DNA from: Dyella marensis
Lineage (GTDB): Bacteria > Pseudomonadota > Gammaproteobacteria > Xanthomonadales > Rhodanobacteraceae
DNA length: 64,000 nt
Assembly: GCF_900112865.1 (NCBI RefSeq)
Contig: NZ_FONH01000006.1
Span: 1 to 64,000 of the forward strand
Direction: 5' to 3'
The stretch's first letter is position 1. Every line of letters starts with the position of its first letter. Below the pieces are notes generated by a model that saw only the letters and a program-made list of their open reading frames with translations, was not told the DNA's origin and searched no databases. Made by a program: the position numbers and the translations under genes. This document shows, one piece after another, positions 18,077 to 25,026 of the stretch.

Positions 18077-18122
18077 CGCAGCAAATGATATCGATATCAA
18101 GATATCGATATCATTTGCTGCG
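18077..18122. promoter_or_regulatory. LacI-family operator: 46-bp palindrome with two tandem cores
   Basis: Perfect 22-bp inverted arms separated by AA. Inside it are two 12-bp cores, each GATATCGATATC with the central CG typical of LacI-family operators, centred 14 bp apart. It lies in the divergent region between the phosphorylase-mutase gene (76 bp away) and lacI (180 bp away), so the LacI encoded here should bind it and control both directions. Two overlapping dimer sites at this spacing are unusual. Confidence 0.88.
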
Positions 18123-18279
18123 GCGCAGAATCACGCGGCTTTGAGCCGGGCTGCCGCAGGCTCGCCGGCGCTACAGCGGGCAGGCCTGACGGGGGCGGCG
18201 TCTCGGCCATCTGTTGGACGCATGGGGCGCAAATCGACACACTGCGCGTTGCTGCGGATGCATCCCCAGGAGCACAGCA

Positions 18280-18306
18280 ATGGAACTGGCCGAGGCCCGG
18301 TCTTGA
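18280..18306 (+). CDS. Eight-codon upstream ORF coupled to lacI
   Basis: Starts ATG-GAA-CTG with AGGAG placed 7 nt upstream, encodes MELAEARS and stops at a TGA that overlaps the TTG start of lacI (TTGA). The SD is better than lacI's own. It may couple translation into lacI, or it may be the true beginning of lacI separated from the rest by a one-base frameshift. Both are inference. Confidence 0.4.
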   Translation: MELAEARS

Positions 18307-19313
18307 GTCGCAAACGAAAACCCGCCCGACCCGGGGCGCCGGCCAACCTCACCATGGCGGACCTGGCCAAGCTGGCCGGGGTATCCAAGATCACCGTCTC
18401 GCGCGCGCTCAGCGACAGTCCGCTGGTCAACCAGGAGACCCGCGAGCGCATCCAGGACCTGGCGCGCGAGCAGGGCTACAAGCTCAACGTCAGCGCGCGC
18501 AACCTGCGCCTGCGCCGCAGCCATACGGTGGCGGTGATCGTGGAGATGAAGCCCAGCAACGACCGCACCATGTTCGATCCGTATCCGCTGATGCTGCTGG
18601 GCGGCATCTCGCAGGAGCTCACCGCGGCCGGCTACAGCGTGCTGCTGACCACCCGCCAGGGCGCCAGCGCCGCGGCGGTGCAGGCGGCCGACGGCATGAT
18701 CCTGCTCGGCCAGGGCGTGCGGCAGGACGCGGTGCGCCGCTTCGACAAGCTGGGCCTGCCGATGGTGGTGTGGGGCGCGCAGGGCGATCACGACGACCAC
18801 GTGGTCGTCGGCAGCGACAACCGTCAGGGCGGGCGCGCGGTGGCCGCTCATTTCATCGGACTGGGACGGCGCAATCCGGTGTTCGTCGGCAACCCCGGGC
18901 ATCCGGAAATCTTCGAGCGCCTGAGCGGCTTCGTGGATGCGCTGGCCGAGCACGGCGTGAAGCCGCTGCTGATCCGCCGCGACGAATTCACCCTCGCCTC
19001 CGGCATGGACGCGGTGCAGTCGCTGGCCGCGCGCCACGTGAGCTTCGACGCGTTGTTCGCCTGCAGCGACCTGCTGGCGATGGGCGCGGTGCGCGCGCTG
19101 GAGGAACTGGGCCGCCGCGTGCCGCGCGACGTATCGGTGGTGGGCTACGACGACATGCCACTGGCGGCCAGCTTCCAGCCGCCGCTCAGCTCAGTGCGCC
19201 AGGACTGGCAGGAGGGCGGCAGCCTGCTGGCACGCAAGATGCTGGCGATGATCCGCGACGAGGCGGCGCAGTCCGAAGTGCTGCCGGTGAATCTGATCGT
19301 CCGCGCGACGTAG
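18303..19313 (+). CDS. LacI-family transcriptional regulator of the sugar locus
   Basis: A 336-residue regulator. The N-terminal helix-turn-helix reads MADLAKLAGVSKITVSRALSD and the hinge YKLNVSARNLRLRRS; the periplasmic-binding-protein-like sensor domain follows (DGMILLGQGV, VVGSDNRQGG, FACSDLLAMGAVRAL, SVVGYDDMPLAAS). I chose TTG because it places the helix-turn-helix at the usual distance, is preceded by GAGG at 7 nt and gives the normal family length. It is divergent from the sugar operon and separated from it by the double palindrome. The effector is probably the disaccharide or a derived glucose phosphate. Its stop codon lies inside the family B palindrome shared with pilS. Confidence 0.9.
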   Translation: MSRKRKPARPGAPANLTMADLAKLAGVSKITVSRALSDSPLVNQETRERIQDLAREQGYKLNVSARNLRLRRSHTVAVIVEMKPSNDRTMFDPYPLMLLGGISQELTAAGYSVLLTTRQGASAAAVQAADGMILLGQGVRQDAVRRFDKLGLPMVVWGAQGDHDDHVVVGSDNRQGGRAVAAHFIGLGRRNPVFVGNPGHPEIFERLSGFVDALAEHGVKPLLIRRDEFTLASGMDAVQSLAARHVSFDALFACSDLLAMGAVRALEELGRRVPRDVSVVGYDDMPLAASFQPPLSSVRQDWQEGGSLLARKMLAMIRDEAAQSEVLPVNLIVRAT

Positions 19314-19459
19314 CGCCGTAGGTTGGGGTGAGCGCAGCGAACCCCAACGAACCTCGCACGCCACCTCACGCTTAATGGGCTGATTGACTGGATGCAGGGT
19401 GCGGCAATCGGATACGTCCGTTGGGGTTCGCTGCGCTCACCCCAACCTACGGCGCTACG
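19309..19459. repeat. Family B inverted pair, copy 2: 41-bp perfect arms covering two stop codons
   Basis: Arms 19309-19349 and 19419-19459 are perfect reverse complements (41 bp) around a 69-bp spacer. The left arm contains the lacI stop TAG and the right arm, by symmetry, the pilS stop. It is the longest and most exact family B copy here and should terminate transcription from both sides. Confidence 0.92.
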
Positions 19460-21113
19460 GCGCTGCGATGGCATCGCTGCCCGGCACCCGCGCGGGCGGC
19501 GTCAGCACCAGGCGGAAGCAGCTGCCGCCGCCGGCGACGCGTACGTATTCCAGCGAGGACTGGTTGGCCTCGGCCATCTGGCGCGCCAGGTACAGGCCGA
19601 GTCCGGTGCCGTATTCGTGCGTCGTATAGAACGGTTCGAAAATCTGCGCGGCGACCTTCGGCGCGATGCCCGGGCCGCGATCGATCACTTCAAGAATCGG
19701 CACGCCATGCTCGCCATGGCGCGCCACCACCATCACCCGCGCCGGTTCGCCCGGCATGCGCCCATAGCGCAGCGCGTTCTGCACCAGGTTCCACACCACT
19801 TGCTGCAGCTGCTGCGGGTCGGCCACCGCGGCGACCGGTTCGCTGCCGTTGCTGATCACCCGCAGGGTGTCGTTGCCCAGGTCGTTGCCCTGGCGGTATT
19901 CGTCGACGAAGTTCTCGGCCCAGCGACCCAGGTCCAGCGTCTCCGGGCGCGAGCGCTCGCGCCGCGACAGCTGCAGGATGTTTTCGATGATGTCGTTCAG
20001 GCGCACGCAGTGGTTGTTGATGATCTCCACCATGCGCAGGTCGGTGCCGCCGAGGTCGCGCGATTCGGCCAGCAGCTGGGCCGAGTAGCGGATCGCCGCC
20101 AGCGGGTTGCGGATCTCGTGCGCGATCGAGGCGGACAGGCGGCCCAGCGAGCTGAGCGTCAGTTCTTCCGCGCGGCGCGAGACCAGCGAGGTGTCGTCGA
20201 GGAAGATCAGCACCAGGGCGTCGTCGTTCGGCGCCAGGCGGCTGAAGCGCGGGACCACTTCCGGCACGCCGTCGGCCAGCTGGGTGGCGGTTTCGTCGAG
20301 CTTGCCCGAGGTGGTCCAGTGGTACAGGCGACGCGACAGCTCGGGCGCGACGCGGCCGAGGTCGCGCTGGTCCGCACTGGGATTGCCCAGCAGCATCCAC
20401 GCCGATTCGTTGATCTGGTGGATGTGGTTGGCGTCGTCGACCAGCATCACGCCGGTCTTCATGCGGCGGATGATCAGCTCGTTGACCTGGGCCAGGTTGG
20501 CCAGGTCGATGCTGCGCTGCTCGGCCAGCGCCTCGCTGGCGCGCAGCTGGCGGCTCAGCACGTAGCACAGCATGGTGATGGCGAAGTAGGCCAGGCCGAA
20601 CAGCCCGGCCTCCAGCAGCTGGCGGTCGGCCACGCTGGCATCGCCCTGCGGGTTCAGCAGCGAGTGCCCGAGCATCCCTAAGGTGGCCAGCGCGGCGAAG
20701 AACAGCGCCAGGCGCAGCGGCAGCAGCAGCGCGCCGGCGGCCAGGTTCACCGCCAGCATCATGGCGATGCCGATGCGCGCGTCCTGCATGGCGCCGGTGG
20801 CCAGCACCGCGGCGACGATGTCGATCACCAGCGAGGCGGAGGTGACCAGCCGGGTCCACGGCATGGTGCGCCGGGTCAGCGCGGCGACCGCGATGGCGAA
20901 GCCCAGGAAGCACAGCGCGACCAGGCGCGCGGTGTCCGTGTCGTTCAGGTGCGGCCAGCCCAGCGCGGGCGGGCTGAAGGCCAGGCCGGCATAGACCAGC
21001 GCCTGCGCCAGCCGGAAATAGTTGAGGAAGAACAGCTCGTGGCGCACGGCCTCGGTGGCGGCGCGGGAGGGGGCGAAGGCGGGCGGCGCGGTATGGGGCA
21101 CGGGGCCTGGCAC
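19455..21113 (-). CDS. pilS: PilS, sensor histidine kinase of type IV pili
   Basis: A 552-residue kinase with about six N-terminal membrane helices (residues about 28-195), a PAS-like domain (about 215-320) and a HisKA/HATPase core. The phospho-acceptor is His332 in [22 protein letters not shown]; the N box is [10 protein letters not shown] and the ATP-lid motifs DRGPGIA and [16 protein letters not shown]. The [16 protein letters not shown] opening and [11 protein letters not shown] wording are PilS-like. It phosphorylates PilR in response to pilin levels in the membrane. The GTG start is uncertain; a second GTG lies four codons on. A -10-like TATACT stands just upstream. It is next to sucC, as in relatives, but pilR does not follow it. 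Confidence 0.88.
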   Translation of the reverse strand: MPGPVPHTAPPAFAPSRAATEAVRHELFFLNYFRLAQALVYAGLAFSPPALGWPHLNDTDTARLVALCFLGFAIAVAALTRRTMPWTRLVTSASLVIDIVAAVLATGAMQDARIGIAMMLAVNLAAGALLLPLRLALFFAALATLGMLGHSLLNPQGDASVADRQLLEAGLFGLAYFAITMLCYVLSRQLRASEALAEQRSIDLANLAQVNELIIRRMKTGVMLVDDANHIHQINESAWMLLGNPSADQRDLGRVAPELSRRLYHWTTSGKLDETATQLADGVPEVVPRFSRLAPNDDALVLIFLDDTSLVSRRAEELTLSSLGRLSASIAHEIRNPLAAIRYSAQLLAESRDLGGTDLRMVEIINNHCVRLNDIIENILQLSRRERSRPETLDLGRWAENFVDEYRQGNDLGNDTLRVISNGSEPVAAVADPQQLQQVVWNLVQNALRYGRMPGEPARVMVVARHGEHGVPILEVIDRGPGIAPKVAAQIFEPFYTTHEYGTGLGLYLARQMAEANQSSLEYVRVAGGGSCFRLVLTPPARVPGSDAIAAP

Positions 21114-21136
21114 TCTCGGCGGTCGGGTCGGCCGGC

Positions 21137-21142
21137 AGTATA
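21137..21142 (-). promoter_or_regulatory. Possible -10 element of the pilS promoter
   Basis: TATACT on the minus strand, 24 bp before the GTG start of pilS. No convincing -35 hexamer lies 16-18 bp upstream, so this is only a candidate. Confidence 0.35.
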
Positions 21143-21181
21143 GGTGCGACTTGCATCAATCCTCAGTTCTCGCGCCTAAGT

Positions 21182-21299
21182 CCTTCTCCCTCCGGGAGAA
21201 GGTGGCGGCAGCCGGATGAGGGTGCGGGCGGAGCGGTGCACATCACGCTTGCGCTCCGCCCGCACCCTCACCCCAACCCCTCTCCCGAGGGGAGAGGGG
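21182..21299. repeat. Family A intergenic repeat, copy 3
   Basis: A compact full-length copy (118 bp) with all three hairpins: CCTTCTCCC/GGGAGAAGG, the long central stem, and CCCCTCTCC/GGAGAGGGG. It occupies the divergent region between pilS and sucC. The remaining 200 bp before sucC hold a GAGACTTGTCTC palindrome near 21368 and no clear promoter hexamers. Confidence 0.9.
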
Positions 21300-21505
21300 C
21301 TTTACATTGCCATCCCGCCCGCCTTCCGCGAAAATACCGGGCCGTATTGCGCGGTTTTCGCCATCTCGAGACTTGTCTCAGGCATGGCAGCGCACTGCAT
21401 CCTGGCAGCGCCTGCATTCGACGCCGTCGCCGTCCGTCCCCCTCAAGCCCGTCCGGTCCTCCCCGCACGGGTGCCATGTTTTCCCCCGTTCGCTCGAGGT
21501 ATCGA

Positions 21506-22666
21506 ATGAATTTCCACGAGTACCAGGCCAAAGAACTGTTCGCGAAGTACGGCATCGCCGTGCCCCCGGGCAAGGTCGCCAACTCTCCCGATGCCGCTGT
21601 CGACGCCGCCAAGCACCTTGGTGGTTCGCAGTGGATGGTCAAAGCTCAGATCCACGCAGGCGGCCGCGGCAAGGCCGGCGGCGTGAAGTTCTGCAAGAGC
21701 CTCGATGACGTGCGCGCAGCGGCCAAGGGCATGCTGGGCACCAACATGGAGACCTACCAGTCCGCCGGCCGTGCGCTGCCGGTGAACCTGGTGCTGGTCA
21801 CCGACGCCACCAATATCGCCAAGGAGCTGTACCTGTCGATCCTGGTGGACCGCGACACCAAGTCCGTGTCCTTCATCGCCTCCAAGCACGGCGGCGTGGA
21901 CATCGAGCAGGTCGCCAAGGACACCCCGGAAGACATCCACACCATCGTGGTGGACTTCGTCGAGGGCCTGCAGCCGTACCAGTGCCGCCAGCTCGGCTTC
22001 GCCATGGACCTCAACGCCAAGCAGGTCGGCCAGCTGACCAAGATCATGCTGGGCCTGTACCAGCTGTTCAACGAGAAGGACCTGGCCCTGGTCGAGCTCA
22101 ACCCGCTCGCCATCCTCGAGGACGGCAACCTGGCCGCGCTCGACGGCAAGGTCAATTCCGACGACAACGCCGAGTTCCGCCACGCCGACCTGGCCGCCAT
22201 GCGCGACCTGAGCCAGGAAGACGCGGCCGAGGCGGCTGCCGTGCAGCACAACCTCAACTACGTGACCATGGACGGCACCATCGGCTGCATGGTCAACGGC
22301 GCGGGCCTGGCCATGGCCACCATGGACGTGATCAAGCTGGCGGGCGGCGAGCCGGCCAACTTCCTCGACGTCGGCGGCGGCGCCACCAAGGAACGCGTGA
22401 CCGAGGCGTTCAAGCTGATCACCTCCTCCGACAAGGTGAAGGCCATCCTGGTCAACATCTTCGGCGGCATCGTTCGTTGCGACATGATCGCCGAGGGCAT
22501 CATCGCGGCCGTGAAGGAAGTGGGCCTGAAAATCCCCGTGGTGGTGCGCCTGCAAGGCACCAACGTGGAGCTGGGCCGCGAGCTGCTGGCCAACTCCGGC
22601 CTGGCGATCACGCCGGCCGACGATCTCAACGACGCGGCGCAGAAAGCCGTGGCCGCCGCGAAGTGA
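21506..22666 (+). CDS. sucC: Succinyl-CoA synthetase (ADP-forming) beta subunit
   Basis: A 386-residue protein (E. coli SucC 388) starting [17 protein letters not shown]. The ATP-grasp domain (about 1-235) has [13 protein letters not shown], and the C-terminal flavodoxin-like domain carries [10 protein letters not shown] and VVVRLQGTN. With SucD it makes ATP and succinate from succinyl-CoA in the TCA cycle. GAGG lies 6 nt before the ATG. It is cotranscribed with sucD, 13 bp downstream. Confidence 0.98.
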   Translation: MNFHEYQAKELFAKYGIAVPPGKVANSPDAAVDAAKHLGGSQWMVKAQIHAGGRGKAGGVKFCKSLDDVRAAAKGMLGTNMETYQSAGRALPVNLVLVTDATNIAKELYLSILVDRDTKSVSFIASKHGGVDIEQVAKDTPEDIHTIVVDFVEGLQPYQCRQLGFAMDLNAKQVGQLTKIMLGLYQLFNEKDLALVELNPLAILEDGNLAALDGKVNSDDNAEFRHADLAAMRDLSQEDAAEAAAVQHNLNYVTMDGTIGCMVNGAGLAMATMDVIKLAGGEPANFLDVGGGATKERVTEAFKLITSSDKVKAILVNIFGGIVRCDMIAEGIIAAVKEVGLKIPVVVRLQGTNVELGRELLANSGLAITPADDLNDAAQKAVAAAK

Positions 22667-22679
22667 GGAGCAATCGAGC

Positions 22680-23555
22680 ATGAGCGTTCTCGTCAACAAG
22701 AACACCAAGGTGGTCGTGCAGGGCTTCACCGGCCAGCAGGGCACCTTCCACGCGCAGCAGGCGCTGGACTACGGCACCAAGGTCGTCGGCGGCGTCACCC
22801 CGGGCAAGGGCGGCAGCGAGCACATCGGCCTGCCGGTCTTCAACAGCGTGGCCGAAGCGGTCGACGATACCGGCGCCGACGCGTCGGTGATCTTCGTGCC
22901 GCCGCCGTTCGCGGCCGACTCGATCCTCGAGGCGATCGACGCGGGCATCAAGGTCATCGTGGCGATCACCGAGGGCATCCCGGTGCTGGACATGCTGCGC
23001 GTCAAGAACGTGCTGGCGCAGCATCCGGAAACCGTGCTGATCGGCCCGAACTGCCCCGGCATCATCACCCCGGGCGAGTGCAAGATCGGCATCATGCCGG
23101 GCCATATCCACAAGCCGGGCAAGGTCGGCATCGTGTCGCGCTCCGGCACGCTGACCTATGAAGCCGTGTTCCAGACCACCAACGAAGGCCTGGGCCAGTC
23201 CACCTGCATCGGCATCGGCGGCGACCCGATCAACGGCCTGAACTTCATCGACTGCCTGAAGCTGTTCCAGGACGACCCGCAGACCGAAGGCATCATCATG
23301 GTCGGCGAGATCGGCGGCAGCGCCGAGGAAGACGCCGCCGAGTTCATCGGCGAGTACGTGACCAAGCCGGTGGTGTCCTTCATCGCCGGCGCCTCGGCTC
23401 CGGCCGGCAAGCGCATGGGCCACGCCGGCGCGATCATCTCCGGCGGCAAGGGCACGGCCGCGGCGAAGTTCGCCGCGCTGGAGAAGGCGGGCGTCACCAC
23501 GGTGAAGTCCCCGGCCGACCTGGGCAAGACCCTGGCGGGCCTGCTGAAGAAGTAA
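22680..23555 (+). CDS. sucD: Succinyl-CoA synthetase alpha subunit
   Basis: A 291-residue protein starting [21 protein letters not shown]. The N-terminal CoA-binding Rossmann fold contains [10 protein letters not shown]; the C-terminal catalytic part has the active-site His in [14 protein letters not shown], which is transiently phosphorylated. AGGAG stands 9 nt upstream. A strong terminator follows, closing the sucCD operon. Confidence 0.98.
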   Translation: MSVLVNKNTKVVVQGFTGQQGTFHAQQALDYGTKVVGGVTPGKGGSEHIGLPVFNSVAEAVDDTGADASVIFVPPPFAADSILEAIDAGIKVIVAITEGIPVLDMLRVKNVLAQHPETVLIGPNCPGIITPGECKIGIMPGHIHKPGKVGIVSRSGTLTYEAVFQTTNEGLGQSTCIGIGGDPINGLNFIDCLKLFQDDPQTEGIIMVGEIGGSAEEDAAEFIGEYVTKPVVSFIAGASAPAGKRMGHAGAIISGGKGTAAAKFAALEKAGVTTVKSPADLGKTLAGLLKK

Positions 23556-23579
23556 GCCTTCCGGTTCCCGGAAGTCCGG

Positions 23580-23615
23580 AGAAGGCCGCGGCGATCCCGC
23601 GGCCTTCTTCGTTTT
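23580..23615 (+). terminator. Rho-independent terminator of sucCD
   Basis: GAAGGCCGCGG and CCGCGGCCTTC form an 11-bp stem over a 5-base loop, extended by one A-T pair and followed by TTCGTTTT. It begins 25 bp after the sucD stop. Confidence 0.9.
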
Positions 23616-23663
23616 GCGACAGCGCTTGCGACGATTCCGCGACAGCCCCGGCCGCGACAGGAT

Positions 23664-23693
23664 TTGACTAAACGTTTGGTTCGGGTCTACACA
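23664..23693 (+). promoter_or_regulatory. Candidate promoter and palindrome before the chaperone-usher operon
   Basis: TTGACT matches the -35 consensus at five of six positions; a weak -10 (TACACA) lies 18 bp on. Immediately downstream of the -35, ACTAAACGTTTGGT (23668-23680 region) is a near-palindrome around AAACGTTT, of the size bound by TetR-type repressors. It is about 90 bp before the first pilin gene. No TetR gene is in the window. Confidence 0.45.
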
Positions 23694-23783
23694 TAGCGCC
23701 GCGCACGCCCGGGACGGCGGTCAGGCATCGGTCGGTACGGCCCGGACAGCACTCGCATCGCTCACGAACCTCAGGGGGTCGCC

Positions 23784-24299
23784 ATGAAGCGTTGGCAGCA
23801 GCTGTGTTCCGCCTTGATCCTCGCCGGGGCCGCTTCCACGGCGCCCGCCGCCATCTACAACAACGGCACCGCGACGGCGACCTTCACCGTCTCGCTCACG
23901 CTGCAGGCCAATTGCAGCATCACCGCCAATCCGCTCGCCTTCGGCACCACCGGCGTGCTGGGCACGGCGATCAACCAGCAGACCACCGTGGCGGTGACCT
24001 GCACCAACACCACGCCCTACAACGTCGGGCTGGATGCGGGCGGAGTGAGCGGGTCCACCGTTTCCGCCCGCCTGATGGCCGGCACCACCACCGGCAATAC
24101 CGGCACGACGGTCGGCTTCCAGCTCTACCAGGACTCCGGCCACGGCACGGTCTGGGGCAATACGCAGGGTACGGACACCGTCGCGGGCACCGGCAACGGC
24201 TCGGCCCAGTCGATCAACGTCTACGGCCAGGTGCCCGTCCAGGCCACGCCGAAGCCGGACACCTACCAGGCCACCGTCACCGCCACGGTCTATTTCTGA
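23784..24299 (+). CDS. SCPU-domain pilin, major subunit (CsuA/B-like)
   Basis: A 171-residue secreted protein with a signal peptide ending at TAPAA. The SCPU (spore coat U) fold is seen from FTVSLTLQANCSI, LAFGTTGVLG, VAVTCTNTTPYNVGL, VGFQLYQDS and the C-terminal donor-like strand TVTATVYF. SCPU proteins are pilins of archaic chaperone-usher (Csu-type) pili, in which each subunit is completed by the neighbour's N-terminal strand; the two Cys should form a disulfide. It is the first gene of an operon with chaperone, usher and a second SCPU protein. Confidence 0.9.
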   Translation: MKRWQQLCSALILAGAASTAPAAIYNNGTATATFTVSLTLQANCSITANPLAFGTTGVLGTAINQQTTVAVTCTNTTPYNVGLDAGGVSGSTVSARLMAGTTTGNTGTTVGFQLYQDSGHGTVWGNTQGTDTVAGTGNGSAQSINVYGQVPVQATPKPDTYQATVTATVYF

Positions 24300-24303
24300 G
24301 GCC

Positions 24304-25023
24304 ATGCGACGCCTGGCGGCGGTCGCGCTGGCTCTGGGCTGCGCGCTGGCGGCGCGCGCCTCCTCGTTGCAGATCTCGCCGGTGCTGGTGGAATTGATGC
24401 CGGGGCAGGGCGCCTCGGCGATGACCCTGCGCAATCCCGGCAAGGAGCCGATCTACGGCCAGGTGCGGGTGTTCCGCTGGGACCAGTCGGCGGACAACGA
24501 CCAGCTGGAACCGAGCGACGAACTGGTGGCCAGCCCGCCGCTGATCCGCATCGAGCCGCAGGGCGAGCAGCTGGTGCGGCTGGTGCGCCGCGACGCCGCC
24601 GCGGTGACGGCGGAGCGCAACTACCGCGTGCTGGTCGACGAGGTGCCCAGTCTGGATGCGGCGTCCGGCAACGGCGTCAACATCCGCCTGCGCTATTCGG
24701 TGCCGGTGTTCGTCGAGCCGCCCGGCCCGCCGGGCCTGCCGCAGCTGAGCTGGGAACTGCGCCGCGCCGGGACGCAATGGCAGCTGCGCGTGAGCAATAC
24801 CGGCCACCGCCGCGCCCAGCTCGCCGCCGTGCAGGTGATCGGCGCCGACGGCGTCGCCCATGAGATCAACCGAGGCTTGCTGGGCTACGCGCTGGCGGGG
24901 AGGACGCGGCAATGGACGATCGCGCTGGACGAAGACATCGCGGCCCACGGGCCGCTGAAGCTACGCGCCAACCTCAACGCCCAGCCCATCGAGACGGTGC
25001 TGAGCGTTCCCGCGCGGCCATGA
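24304..25023 (+). CDS. Periplasmic pilus-assembly chaperone (CsuC/PapD-like)
   Basis: A 239-residue protein with a signal peptide (LAAVALALGCALAARA). The first immunoglobulin-like domain has LQISPVLVELMPGQ and the hallmark NYRVLVDEVP and IRLRYSVPVFVEP of FGL/archaic chaperones; domain 2 starts near residue 145. It binds pilins by donor-strand complementation and carries them to the usher. It starts 4 bp after the pilin gene and is followed by the usher after 3 bp, so the operon is tight. Confidence 0.92.
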   Translation: MRRLAAVALALGCALAARASSLQISPVLVELMPGQGASAMTLRNPGKEPIYGQVRVFRWDQSADNDQLEPSDELVASPPLIRIEPQGEQLVRLVRRDAAAVTAERNYRVLVDEVPSLDAASGNGVNIRLRYSVPVFVEPPGPPGLPQLSWELRRAGTQWQLRVSNTGHRRAQLAAVQVIGADGVAHEINRGLLGYALAGRTRQWTIALDEDIAAHGPLKLRANLNAQPIETVLSVPARP

Positions 25024-25026
25024 CGC

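Noticed and set aside
15053-18088. A 1011-codon open frame opposite the phosphorylase-mutase gene, and similar long antisense frames at 45-1964, 2392-3924, 12474-15191 and 56277-58817
   Set aside because: Their translations are His/Gln/Val/Ala-rich with no domain or SD and mirror well-recognised genes; high GC makes stop codons rare on the other strand.
17930-18100. Farther upstream start (18100) for the phosphorylase-mutase gene
   Set aside because: It lies inside the operator palindrome, has no SD and would add 33 residues not seen in the family.
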